NCBI GenBank assembly: GCA_017893485.1
Contig: CM030362.1
Coordinates: 259,262,755 to 259,326,754 of the forward strand
DNA: 64,000 nucleotides
Reading direction: 5' to 3'
DNA from: Hemerocallis citrina
Lineage: Eukaryota > Streptophyta > Magnoliopsida > Asparagales > Asphodelaceae
The translations under genes and the position numbers were made by a program. Positions 48,250-60,288 of the stretch are shown piece by piece (the first letter of the stretch is position 1; each line of letters starts with the position of its first letter). The notes beneath the pieces were generated by a model, which was not told where the DNA came from, did no database searches, and was given only the letters and a program-made list of their open reading frames with translations.

Positions 48250-50849
48250 ATCTCTGTAGAGCCCCGAATTTCCAAAATAATATCTCAGAAATACGTGGCA
48301 CAATTCCCAACATCTACCTCAATGAAATAGTAAACATAGCCAAACACACAGAATAACTTTTTCTACTTTTATTACACCAATTCTTTACAAAGCACAGCGC
48401 AAAATTAAATACCTTGAATTACAATTCTTTCTCTTACAACACATTCTTTTACAATTTACATAAGCCACAATATCATTCTACCACATGCATCCAAATCCCA
48501 AGCTATAGGTACCTACCTGTAAAATATGAGGATAGAGATAACCTTAACCCCCAAAACTACGGGGTCAGCCATAACTGTGTGAGTGACATCAAAAGAAATA
48601 CAACATGAATAAAATATAAAGAATAAAGTCATAATCAACATATACCAACAGTAGTAACGAATGGAATATGAAATAACAATGAATAAAGCATGAAAACATC
48701 AAGTGAAATTAGGCTAAGTGTCAAGTGTAGCAAAACATAAAACAAACATGTATCAAAACCAAGTCAAGAAAACACAAATGCTGGATGATGACTCTCTAAT
48801 ACATACTTATCGGATTCTATGCATTCCATACTACATAGGTCCGGTGCAAGCCCTTATTGTTCTCCACCTTATAGGGTTAATTCCCTCGTTATGTGTAACG
48901 CCCCGAAATTCCTATGTGGATAATTTGAGGCACGAGTCAGGACCTTTACATTCAATTAGTCACAATACACAGAAAACAGGAAAATTTTAAAACTTTTTAT
49001 TAATACAATATTACAAGACGAGTGTTTTCCATTGATTCAATACATTACATCAGGGTATACATGAATAAAATGATAAACATCGTGCTTTTCGTTGTAGACC
49101 ATGCCTTGACTAGAGTCCTCCTGGTTTGGTGATCATGTGTCCATAACCTATTAAAGTGGGGACGTCAGTACATATACTGACGCTTAAAGGCTGATGACTA
49201 GCAGTGAATCTTCAAAAACAAACATATAAACATGGTAAAATATGTCAGTGTAGTTTAAGTGTTCGTGAGTGCTATGACTAGAATCTAATACAAGCAAGAC
49301 TCTGGGACAGTATGCAGCCCATACTACATACGCCCCATCTCAAGCCGTTTCTTCATATATAGGGATTTGAACCCGCGCCATGTATTCTACTTTTGCACCC
49401 GTTCTATTCATGACATAATACTACATGAATGGTGAAGTTGCAGGTACGGTCTAGTTCCGTTACTGCAGTCAATAGTGGTGTCCTTGTTTGCCACTATTGC
49501 CCGGTCGCACCGAACCCCACTCAAAAGCCAACACGAACTACAAGATAATTTGTCAACTTTCTTCCGTGCCCTCAACTCCTCATGAGAAGGCATAGAACCT
49601 TTGGAATCGTAGGGTCTATTTCCTAGAAAAACCTCCCATTCTTATCATGGCATATTCAGGAATTAACAGGCGAGATACGGAACTCGTGCTCCCAACTTAT
49701 CATGAAAAGGCACCGCCCGTATCCCTTTGACAGGGGCTACATCCCAATAACACCTCCTAGTGTCAGCCTACAGGAGAAGTCGGATTATAGGGTATCACCC
49801 CTAATACCAACTCTCACCTTTCGGCAATGCATATATAAGTAAAATGGTTAAGTAACAAGTTACTACCCTAACAATGTTACTAACCATAACCAAACAAGCG
49901 AGACATGCCATTATGCTTCCAACTTATCATGAAAAAGCATCGCACGTGTCCCTCTTCTATCCAAACAAGTGAGACATGCAACTGTGCTTCCAACTTCGCA
50001 TGAAAAAGTACTGTACGTGTCCCTCTTCTAGAGAGTGCAACAATTTGTTGACACAATTAACCTAGTCTTAACATAAAGATCTCATCGGATCCACTCCCAG
50101 CCTACTTATTCAAGACAATACATACGTACGAGCCAAATAAACTACTTACGAGACCAACCGTTACATACGGGCCAAGTGAGCCATGTGTGAGACAACTACA
50201 TACAAACAACCATACCAGAAATCAACCTACAAGCAACACACGTGCTTGCTAGCAAAATTTGTTCTTCTATAATTAGAAGCAACAGAAGAATCTACTAACA
50301 GTCTAAAATATGCATTCCACCAATGAGAAGCCCAAAGCAACATAAATTTTTTTTATCAAGCTAACAATTATTAGTGATCTTCCCAACCCTTATTACCCAT
50401 GAAGATGAAGAATGTTCACGTGATATGGTCCAACTTTAATTAGAACCCTATACAACTAGAATCCATGGGTTCCTTTCCCAATTGAACTAGAACTACATGC
50501 AACTAGATTATTGGGTTCTATCTCAAGTTTGAGCTAGAATCACCTAGAAACTAAATGCATGGGTTCTCTTATCAACTGAGCTAGAACTACCGTAGTGCTA
50601 GTTTCATGGGTTTCTCTTTAAGTTGACTAGAACAACATTGAACATAGGTTCATTTCATTAGTTTAACTAGAACACCTAGCTCAAGCATGAGTTCATGGGT
50701 TCTTTTTAATCTTTCACTACAACAATTTACAATTCAGGCATGGTTCTTTACTAACACCACAACTACAACAAGATAGTTCATTTACTAACATTATAACTAC
50801 AAAATGATAGTTAACATTCTAACTACAACATGATTCTTTTACTACAACT

Positions 50850-51770
50850 TAACTACAACATGAGTATCTACTACTACTTCAAGCATGGGCCATTCTACAA
50901 TTCAAGCATGGATACAACTTAAGCATGAATACTTACTACAACTTAAGCATGGATATTTACTACTACTTAAGCATGAATCTTCTACTACTACATAAGCATG
51001 GATAATTGCTACAAATTACACATGAGTATGTACTACATTATCCTACAACAAATTATCATGGTATACAACGTAGCATGAGTTTCTTTACTACATTACCTAC
51101 AACAACTAAGCATGGTATATAACATAGCATGAACCTACAACAATCTTAAGCATGAATACAACTTTCCTACAACAATCTAAGCATGGTTTACAACAATCTA
51201 AGCATGGTATTTAACTTTCCTACCACAATCTAAGCATGGTATATAACTTTCCTACAACAATCTAAGCATGGTATATATCTTTCCTACAACAATCTAAGCA
51301 TGGTTTACAACAATCTAAGCATGGTATATATCTTTCCTACAACAATCTAAGCATGGTTTACAACAATCTAAGCATGGTAGATAACTTTTCTACCACAATC
51401 TAAGCATGGTAGATAACTTTCCTACCACAATCTAAGCATGGTATATATCTTTCCTACAACAATCTAACATGGTATATCGCATGGTTATCAAACCCACAAC
51501 AATTTTAGCATGGTATACACATAAGCACGGGTTTCCTACAACTTGGTAGACAACACAAGCATGGATTCTACTACTAAGGATTCTTACTACAATATTAAGC
51601 ATGAATAACTACTATACTTAAGCATGGTATACAACATAGGTATAGGTTTATTACTACATCCAACCTACAACAATTTAGGCATGGTATATCAATCTTAACA
51701 ATCTAAGCATGGTTTACAACTTAAAGCATGGGTTTCAACCTACAACAAATTAGCATGAATAATTTACTAG
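50850..51770. repeat. Minisatellite of caacaatctaagcatggt units
   Basis: At least 15 variants of a roughly 30-40 bp unit, ttcctacaacaatctaagc followed by atggtatata, best ordered between 51120 and 51480. Sloppy at both edges. Confidence 0.85.
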
Positions 51771-52019
51771 TTATTACAAGGCTACTTCTCTTTACAAAAA
51801 TACAAGCCTTGAAATATTACAGAATCTAACTTTAGGTTACAAAAATCTACTCTTTATAACTTACAAGTCCTACATATAACCAAAAGTTTACTTCTTTTGA
51901 ATTAGAAGTTCTTCATACCACAAGTTTACCTTTTTATAAATTAGGAGTTAGCAAGATTGATATTTTAACAAGTAGAGAGCAAAAACAGTAAAGACTTACT
52001 TTTGTTAAGATTATTAAGA

Positions 52020-52215
52020 TCTATAACCCCAAAAATGGGTAAGTAATTATTCTACTACACCACTCATATGCTTATGTCCATAGTCCTTGTTGAGGCCTAC
52101 AACCCAAAAATGGGTGTGTAAACAAATCCTCATATGCTTATGTCCTTGGTTCCAAGTCAAGTTCTACAACCCAAAGATGGGTATGTATACAAATCACCAT
52201 GTGCTTATGTTCATT
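52020..52215. repeat. Three units of about 85 bp
   Basis: Each includes tacaacccaaaaatgggt, a gtaaacaaatc-like stretch and catatgcttatgtcc. The copies are diverged. Confidence 0.75.
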
Positions 52216-55200
52216 TAGTCCAAATAACAACAACAAGAACCAAAGTTACAACAATCCAAGTTTCAATCTTTATGTTCTTATTAAAGTTCTACCATTCACT
52301 TACTATTATTTATGCTTAGAACTTAGTTCATGTTATTTTAGAACACAACAAGAGAACAACAACACAACACCATAAAGAGAACAAAACACTCAACAATACA
52401 CACAATAAAAAGAGAACAAGAAGAACAAGAATCAACAAAAAGAGAATAAGAAAGGATGGAGAAACCCCCGCCTTGTCTTTCAAGTAGGAAGAACTAGCAT
52501 ATGCACCTTCTCCTTCCCCTTAGCTCCTATGAAAAATCTCTTAAGAAAACCTACAAATGAAAACTCTCTTAGTTAGGCTTTCTCTCTTTCTTTTCCTCCC
52601 TTTTTTGTAAAAATGAGACAAGAGATGAGGGGAGGGGGTATTTATAGGGTGGAAGAGAAGGGGGAGTGCAAAATGCACCAATGCAATTTTCAAAAAACCC
52701 TTGGGGCACTTGGCCGGCCATACCATGGAGAGGGGGTGATGAGGTGAAGGTATGGTGTAAGGGTATGGTGAAGGGTGAGGTGGAGAGCTTCTAGAAGAAC
52801 AATTCCTTAAACTCTTATACATACTTAATCCTAGGTATAGTTTTTCATTAAAACTTAACCATCTAAACTAGACTTGTCATGACAAAGAGATAGTTCAAAC
52901 ATGAAAAGAAATAAAATAATTAAATATTTAAATAATAATAAAAATAATAATAAAATAATAATTTATACAATGTAATATCCGTCCGAGATACTATATTATG
53001 CAATTAATCCTACTACGATGACTACTACGAGATTTAGACATTTTGCAAGTATCGGTTCTTGCCCTTGGAATATTTGAGGCCAATCCCACTCACGTAGATC
53101 ATTCTGTGGCCTATTTCATCCATCGTCCCGGAATACTGGGGATTGCCTCACTCCGCAGGTCATCCTGGAACCCTCATTGCACAAACATCCCATGAGCGTC
53201 GCTCTCGTCCTTGGAATACTAGTGATCAATCCCACTCACATTGGATCATTCTATGGCCTATTTCAACCATCGTCCCGGAATACTAGGGATTATCTCGCTC
53301 CTCGGATCATCCTGGAGTCCATAACACCGTTTGCCCTCATTTCATCATATCACCATTCTAGTGCCTGTCCTTATATTTATTAAGTTAATTAATTAATTAC
53401 GAATCTCTTTGGGTTGGCGTACCCTACCGGAGTTAACTCAACTGATCAACAACAAACCCATAACTGGCCAAACCACAAAATCTCAACTACCGGTATCTAG
53501 GGTCCCACACACCCTCTAGAGACTCACAACTCAACCATCAACACAAAAATTTTCATTTAAAACTCTCAATTCCATTATCAATACTCTCATATTAAGAAAA
53601 CTTCTTAAAATCAAAGAATCCAAATTCATTTAATACACTCACAAATTCTAGAATTGAAATAAAGTATTAAATCTAGTAAATATCTGAAAATCATATTTTG
53701 AAATCGTAGGATATCACAAGACATCAATTCCTTCGAAAACCATATATCTTTCACTTTATAAAGGTATAGAAATACAATTTAAATTCTATTATAATAAAAA
53801 ATGTAACTCTCTGTAAAACACTGTAATCTGTAGTAAAACATCATCTAAAATAGTAGATCAATAATCCATAATATTGAAGAAATAATCGTTAAAAAAAACG
53901 AAGAAAAATTCAACAAAAACAATCCACCAAGCACTGACAGTCGACTATCAATGACAGCACAAAACGCGATGGTCGACTGTCGAGTGAAAATCCAAAAAAT
54001 AAAGAATTGACAGTTGACTGTCACCTTCAGTTCAAAAACGAAGCGGTCAACTATCATGTGAGGAAATACAACTTTGAAATTCGTGCACCTTTTTACTAAT
54101 ACTTCGTTTATTCTTTGTAAACTCATAAATTTGGAAAATAAACGTCCTGAGATGATCAAATACAACTTGTATAACATACTGGAGTTTATAAAACTAATCA
54201 AAACCACATCGTATTCACAAAATAGCAAGTTTTCACTAAAACTTCTCAAAACAGTAAATACGAGTATGTAAGTGTATATAGGTGTGTTTAAGCATCGATA
54301 AAACATCAAGAAACCATTGTACATGTGTTGTATATTGTTCAAATCTATCTCAGTATCAAAACAACTCATATCCAATCAAAAATATCACAAAATCACATAA
54401 CCCCAACGTCGGCCATTCACCATCAGACCCGAAAATTCAAACCCTTCTTTTTACTTCAAAACTCGATCTTTTTGATTCAGAAACCCTTCTTGAAATTCAT
54501 TAAACACATACACAATCACTTACATCAGTATACCCATGAATATATGTGAATACAACAAGTATTAAGTCAAGCTTTCTCCATCGAAACACTCCAACAGATC
54601 CTGTATATATGTCTATACAGTGAAAATTCATCTTTAATCAATTTTATGCAATCCACATCATACAATTCAGTATAATCAATCCAAATCAGTAAGAATAATA
54701 AAGAAACAGCAAACCCATGGTTTCTATTAGGTTCTTTAACAATCTCAAGTCATTTATGTAAAGTTTTAATCATCAATAGCATAGTTTTCATGAAAAGATT
54801 CAATCTTTATTCATTCGTCCATCAATAATTCATTATATCATCATACAATCCTATAACATGCTTTCTAATAATAAAGAGAATAAGAAAAGTCCTTCCTTTC
54901 GTAAGAAATCCAAGATCCTCGTTTCGAAACACCAAAAAATCAATAATAAAGAAAACCCTTTATATAATGCACCAAAGAGACGACTGCACTCTATTTATAT
55001 TAGGCCGGAATTTGGTGTATTAGGGTTTTGAATAGGTTTTGCAAAATATCCCTTTTGAATATATCTTTACATATATAAATCCTTATACTTGGAAATTAGA
55101 TTAACCAATTCAATTCAAATTTAAAAACAAAATAACTACCCCAGACCTGGCCGGCACCAATTTCCAGTTCAGAAAAACAAACTTTGTAATATTGCCTCTA

Positions 55201-56699
55201 AGAGGCAATTTCGCAAAAAGACTCTTCTTTAACAAATTTGCAAAATAACCCAAATGTATTAAAACAAAAATTAAACTCTTTACCTCTGATTTGACTAGCC
55301 ATCATGCTCAGCCTAAAAATCTGAAAATCTGGAGGTTTCACTCCAAGTTGTAATTTTGCACAAAAGCCCCTCTTTTTGTAATATTTGCAAATAAGCCAAA
55401 TAAATATCAGAAAAATCCAGAAAATTCATAAATAATACCTAATAATAAATATTAGGTTTCCCCAAAAATAATTTCGAACTTTGAACTTTCCAAAAAAATA
55501 TTTGCACGTGTTTTGCACGTGTAAAAAAGATAAATTTCACAAAAATGTTTATTAAATCACCAAAAATTATTTTAATCCATTTATTAATCTCAAAAACATT
55601 ATTTAAAAATCTAGGGTGTTATAGATGGAATAGAGAATTCTTGGATTTAGGTCGATCTGATCCTATTAGTTACAATCAATCGATGGCTCGTGATCAGTTG
55701 GAGATGCGCACTTCTTTCTCTATCATTTGGCAGCCATATAATGGGTCATCAATTAAAGACGTATATGAAATTGAAGCTGCCAAATTCATTTTATGATATC
55801 GACATGCTTTTACGTACTGCGACCAGGTATATTAATTTTTGTCAGATTTATATACAGTACTTTTATTAAATTGTTTGGTTATGCTAAAGTAAACATTTGA
55901 TTGCAGGGTGTACGATATTTTGGTGATCGTTGTATTCACTAACTTACTGAAATAATTGCTATCCCAAAAGACTCACCTCCTCTCATGCGTTTCATGACAT
56001 CCAATACTAATATTCCTGAACCTATCGAAGCATCACCTTTCGCACTTCGTGTAGAGCAGATCACCTATGATCAGTATTGGGAAATGGTTTCAATTGGTCT
56101 GATAATGCCAACACTCACCCATGCAGTAAATGTCGATTTCATTGGGCCAGCATCAATTAGAGATCCTTCCGCTCAGTTGCCACATGTTGCACCTGCACTT
56201 TGGCTACCAGCCGAGTACCCAACACAATCCACTGTAGAGAATTCATTATTGCTTGGTCAACCTTACGTTGAAGTGCCACTTTTTTTAGGGGGTACTCTAC
56301 TCAAGAGTTTGGACCAGAATATCAATGTCCCGTTTCATCAAAGTGGGCAACCATCATATGTGAGTTACCAAAATCGTATTTAAGAATGTTATTATGTTAT
56401 AATGTATTTTGCGTACTCTGATTTATTTTTATATCTTGTATCTTTCCAAAGGAGGAGTTATACAATCGTTGTCAACAATTGAGCAACACCGAAGCAAAAT
56501 TGCGACGAATAATACTTTCGGTCATGGTTTTCAGGGAATCAGTTCCACCTGAATTCCAAACGTTAGACGATCTGTATCAAGGAGCAGACCATCTAATTCT
56601 CGACATAGACCGTTAAATTCGAATTTAGAGGACACCAGAGCATCGACGTCCTCATTTGTGCCTGAGACACAGTATGATTATGAAGAATAGGAAAAATAG

Positions 56700-57198
56700 T
56701 ACTCAAATACAATTTTATATAGCATGAGGGTATTAATGTCAAGTTGTAAATGTCACGTGCCAAGTTGGATTGTAATTGGATTGTAGCAAAATTTTGGGAG
56801 TTGTAATTGGATTAATGTCAACAGTCTGAGGAAATTTAGTCACTTTCGTAAAAACCTTTCGTAGTTGTAGACAGCTTGAGGGTATTTTGGAGATAGTATT
56901 AATGTCACATGCCTAGTAGGTATTTAATGAGATTGTAGTCACATATAGGTTTTGTATTTATTCACTATTCATACACATTATTCATATATACTTTCCTACC
57001 AACAAATGATAGGTTTTGACCACTTTTTACAACTATTTATTCACTTTCAGATTGGACGGGACATTGATGATTCGTTCGTCTTCAAGCGGCATGATCAGTA
57101 TTTATATGTTACCTTCCTATGTACATTTAATTCTCAACTAGACTTTGCCAACTTCAACAACAAAATAACCCACTGCATATTTATCTTCTACTTAACCA
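56700..57198. other. Spacer between the PMD gene and the transposase
   Basis: No gene. Short repeats such as gattgtagcaaaattttgg/tggattaatgtca and gagggtatt occur twice each (56725-56895). Probably holds the 3' end of the PMD gene and the transposase promoter. Confidence 0.4.
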
Positions 57199-58418
57199 TG
57201 ACTAGTTTAGATGTGTCTTCTTCCTCGGGTTCATCTTCTGATTCATCAGTGGAGGACAACAATGTTGTTGTTGGGATTATTCACAACCGTCTAGTAAGGA
57301 TTGGCAAGGAAATCCATTTTAGTGAACAAAACAATCGTCGCCGTTACATTCGTGGGGAAAGAGAAGAAGGTCATAGACGGATGTGGAAAGACTACTTTGC
57401 CGAAAATTCAGTTTATCCAGATTCAATTTTTCATCGTCGATTCTGTATGCGTCGACACCTCTTCAATCGGGTATTGGATGCTATTGTGGGTTGCGATCAA
57501 TATTTTCTCCAGTCCCAGGCTGCTTGTAAACAACTTAGGTTAACTCTTCATCAGAAAATTACAGCGGCACTACGTTGTTGGCGTACGGAGGTGTGACTGA
57601 TGCGGTTGACGAATATACATATAGGCAAAACAACGGTATTTAAAACTCTGCGTTGTTTTTGTTTTGCAATTGTAACTTTATTTAGTACTCAGTATATGAG
57701 AAAACCAACACCAGCCGATGTGGAAAGACTACTCGAAGAAAACAGCGCTCGAGGCTTCCCTGGAATGTTGGGTAGTGTAGATTGCATGCATTGGAAGTGA
57801 AAAAATTATCCAGCAGCATGGCATGGCTAGTACACAGTTAATGTTCGGGAACCGACTATTATTCTCAAAGCAGTTGCTTCTTATGATCTTTGGTTCTGGC
57901 ATTCATTCTTCAGAATGCCAGGATGCAATAATGATTTAAATGTGCTGAACCAGTCAACTTTATTTAATGAGATTCTTGATGGCTGTGCACCTCTAGCCAA
58001 TTTTGTCATCAACAACCACAATTACAATATGGGCTACTATTTAGCAGATGGTATATACCCACCGTTGGCAACCATCGTCAAAACTTACACCGCACCGAAT
58101 ACCCAAAAGAAAAAGAAATTTGCAGAAATGCAAGAGGTTGCAAGAAAAGATGTGGCACGGGCTTTTGGAGTTTTATAATCACGATTTGCAAAAGTGAAGG
58201 GTCCAGCACGTATGTGGGATGCAGATAGTCTGTTATATATTATGAAAACATGTATCATTTTACACAACATGATTGTTGAGGATGAACGTGACGAAGGAAT
58301 TCATGATTATGATTATGATCAAATTCCTGACCTGACTGTGATTGAACCAAGCACAGGTGGACCAACCGATCAAGAAAGTCGAATCATTCGCAATGTCTTT
58401 CTACATGATCAATAAAAA
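57199..58418 (+). pseudogene. PIF/Harbinger DDE transposase, broken
   Basis: Start MTSLDVSSSSGSSS. DNA-binding helical part FHRRFCMRRHLFNRVLDAI (about 57425-57485), a 1-base frameshift near 57575, then PTPADVERLLEENSARGFPGM and SVDCMHW (first catalytic Asp). After stops come MPGCNNDLNVLN (second Asp) and MGYYLADGIYPP. The third catalytic Glu should lie in the DVERAFGVL-type motif, which here reads DVARAFGVL, so it is lost. The C-terminal part with MWDADSLLYIMKTCIILHNM is open to 58415. At least four in-frame stops or shifts. Confidence 0.9.
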
Positions 58419-58961
58419 CACCATGCACTTCGTCAAGATCTAGTGGAGCATATTTGGTCACAATATGAAAATGAGTAACTGCACTTAGCATGTATTACTT
58501 TGTATTCCCATTGTCGTGTAATGTACTACTTTGTATTGGGTAATAATTAACAACGTAGTTAATGTACTACTATCAACTTGAAGATATAATATTTGAAGCG
58601 TATTGTAAGCTATAATTATGGCTATTAACTATCGATTCTATTGTGAACACATTGATTCTTAGTTTTGCCATTTTCCAATTTTCACAGACACAAAAACATT
58701 CCAAAATAACCTTCTTAAATTCAAATTAATAACATAGGTTACGTTCGCAATTAAAATTGGATGCTTACATTATATAAAGATAAATTACAAATTTTGGGTT
58801 AATGTTGTTTACCCACTGTTGTAACCTTGTTTTTGCAGAATTTCATTCTGCCTACACATAAAGTAATATCGTTGATTACTTGGTAAAGTGTTGAGATCGA
58901 TACTCATAATGTTATCGCCTGTTCTTTAATATCGCATTCTCGGTTTTTTATCGCATTCCTC

Positions 58962-59690
58962 CTGTCATGCGATTCTTTGCATACAGCTGTGAAATTTTGG
59001 TTTCTTCGGCAATTTCTTTGTATTCTGATGTTTCAGCCATTCATATTCCTTTTCTCTTAGCCGCTTTGCGGCTTGGTGGTCGGGTAAGGGATGTAGGTGA
59101 TTCTGTATCAACGGGTATATCTGAATCTCAGTTGTTTATTGTGGAAGAGTTTTGGCAACCACTCCCTTCATTGGATTGGGTACTTTGTACTTGATCAAAC
59201 ACTTGTGTAGAATGTAATGAAGACTTCGTCTGATCTTTAAGTATCTCATAACATTCCTCAAATTTGAAAGCTTTTCAAGAAGTTGCCATATATTCTACTC
59301 TAGCTTCGCGAATCTATGACAACATTAAATATCCAAACGTTGTTATGTACACAAATAATACAAATCTTGACTTTAAATCCAATTTCTTTTACATACCTTA
59401 TTTGCCTCGGTTGTTCCGCTACCCACCCTAGTAGTTGCACTGCTCAATTTCGCTATGAATAGGACCACTTCTTTCGAAATAAGTTGAAATCGACTAGTAA
59501 GTGAGCTAATCGTTCTATCAGTCGGAGTCCCTAATAATACCTCAAATGTAGAAGAAATTCTCTCCCAGAACTGTGCCCCGGATTGATCGTTACCGATCAC
59601 TGGATCTTGCGTTACACTAACCCAACTTTGGCAGATAAGAACATCTTCCTGAGCCGTATATGCTCTCCCCCTTGCAATTCGGCCCGCCAT
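58962..59690 (-). pseudogene. Myb-like ORF1 of the Harbinger element
   Basis: Starts MAGRIARGRAYTAQEDVLIC (59690), the trihelix/Myb-type DNA-binding domain of the PIF accessory protein, with FWERISSTFE and IISSLTSRF-like helices. A donor gtatgt ends the first exon at about 59399; the second exon (from about 59317) reads FKFEECYEILKDQTKS and has the basic RPPSRKAAKRKG seen in this family. It contains stops (for example near 59274 and 59128). It is arranged tail to tail with the transposase gene. Confidence 0.78.
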
Positions 59691-59942
59691 TAAATTCCTT
59701 ATGAAAAAAACTCAGTACAAGACAGAGAAATAATATATATTACTGGAGGAAATTTTTTGAGACAATTGTGATGCTTGTATTGGGTTCAGAATGGGTACTA
59801 TATATAACAAAATATGAGTGAGCGTTTCAGATAGAGATAGAGCCGTTGGATTAATCTGAGAAAGCAAAAATAGCAGTTAAATGAAGAGGGGGGCAAATTC
59901 GTCATTCGGTTTTAATTTGTTTTATTTTTTAAATCCAACAAG

Positions 59943-60132
59943 GGACAGAACTTCTAGTTTCGTCCTACAATTACGCAAAGGAGGGACGGATCTAGAAGAT
60001 CCGTTCGAGGGGAGGGTTTTTTTTGGGGTTTTACTTACAAAATATTATTATTTTTTTAAGCGGCGGACTGTGAAGATCCGTCGCAGAATTAAAAAATAAT
60101 TTTTTTTATGGGACGGATCTTGAAGATCCATC
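59943..60132. repeat. Right subterminal palindromes of the Harbinger element
   Basis: Copies of the 21-bp palindrome at 59943-59965 (weak), 59985-60006, 60063-60082 and 60112-60132. The last is closest to the consensus gacggatcttgaagatcc. Confidence 0.78.
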
Positions 60133-60288
60133 ATGTATAATATGCACAATTCCTATATTTGCTCTCATATATAGCAATCTACTGTGGTAAAATCGTCAAA
60201 ATATGCATAAATAGCAAACGACAGCAATGCATTTTTAGCAAAAATATGCATATTATGCATAAATAGCAAACGATTGTGGATGCTCTTA

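Larger units (their letters stand above)
48894..52995 (-). mobile_element. Solo LTR of 4.1 kb nested in the Tekay-like LTR
   Basis: Starts TGTAACGCCCCG (48894) and ends gagatactata (52995), flanked by ttatg on both sides (48889-48893, 52996-53000). Its start resembles the host LTR, so both may be of related gypsy families. No coding region; the short frames on both strands are spurious. It includes minisatellites at 50850-51770 and 52020-52215. Confidence 0.72.
45943..55623 (-). mobile_element. Tekay-like Ty3/gypsy element, internally deleted
   Basis: Target duplication gatgg (45938-45942 and 55624-55628). From right to left: a 5' LTR of about 3.3 kb (48255-55623, interrupted by a solo LTR), a primer site, a gag fragment, protease and RT, part of RNase H, then only about 150 bp of the 3' LTR (45943-46094). 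The rest of RNase H, the integrase and any chromodomain are deleted. The long LTR and pol type suggest the Tekay/Del group. Removing the element rejoins the PMD reading frame exactly. Confidence 0.85.
48255..55623 (-). repeat. 5' LTR of the Tekay-like element, split by a solo LTR
   Basis: Pieces 48255-48893 and 53001-55623 total about 3.26 kb, TGTAGAGCCCC to GTGTTATA. The last two bases should be CA and are TA. It contains direct repeats of about 150 bp (53060-53150 and 53200-53315, with catcgtcccggaatactggg) and a cluster of GTCGAC palindromes (53938-54056). Confidence 0.78.
44886..56690 (+). pseudogene. Plant mobile domain (PMD) gene inside the Harbinger element, split by Tekay
   Basis: The N-terminal part starts MSSIRRFIGRLKSKRE (44886); a frameshift lies near 45083. 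The frame at 45116-45748 gives AGWHRFMKINTNR, EALVERWWDTTLTFHLPYGE and TPLDWVMLTGIPIG, typical of the aminotransferase-like PMD family (MAIN/MAIL). After a likely intron it reads ETHMANSEVWPKILRW up to 45942. With the Tekay element and one gatgg removed, the frame continues NREFLDLGRSDPI at 55629. Later pieces, WQPYNG (55730), an intron, GVRYFGDRC (55912) and 55985-56383, complete a PMD C-terminus. Stops and the frameshift make it a pseudogene. Confidence 0.8.
44320..60285 (+). mobile_element. PIF/Harbinger-like transposon carrying a PMD gene
   Basis: Tips GAGCATCTACAGTCG and (reversed) GAGCATCCACAATCG, flanked by TTA on both sides (44317-44319, 60286-60288), the 3-bp target of PIF/Harbinger elements. 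A Harbinger DDE transposase (57199-58418) and the companion Myb-like ORF1 on the other strand (about 58962-59690) are inside. A PMD gene (44886-56690) fills the left half. Palindromes of about 21 bp sit near both ends. Without the Tekay-like insertion the element is about 6.3 kb. Stops in all genes show it is inactive. Confidence 0.88.
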
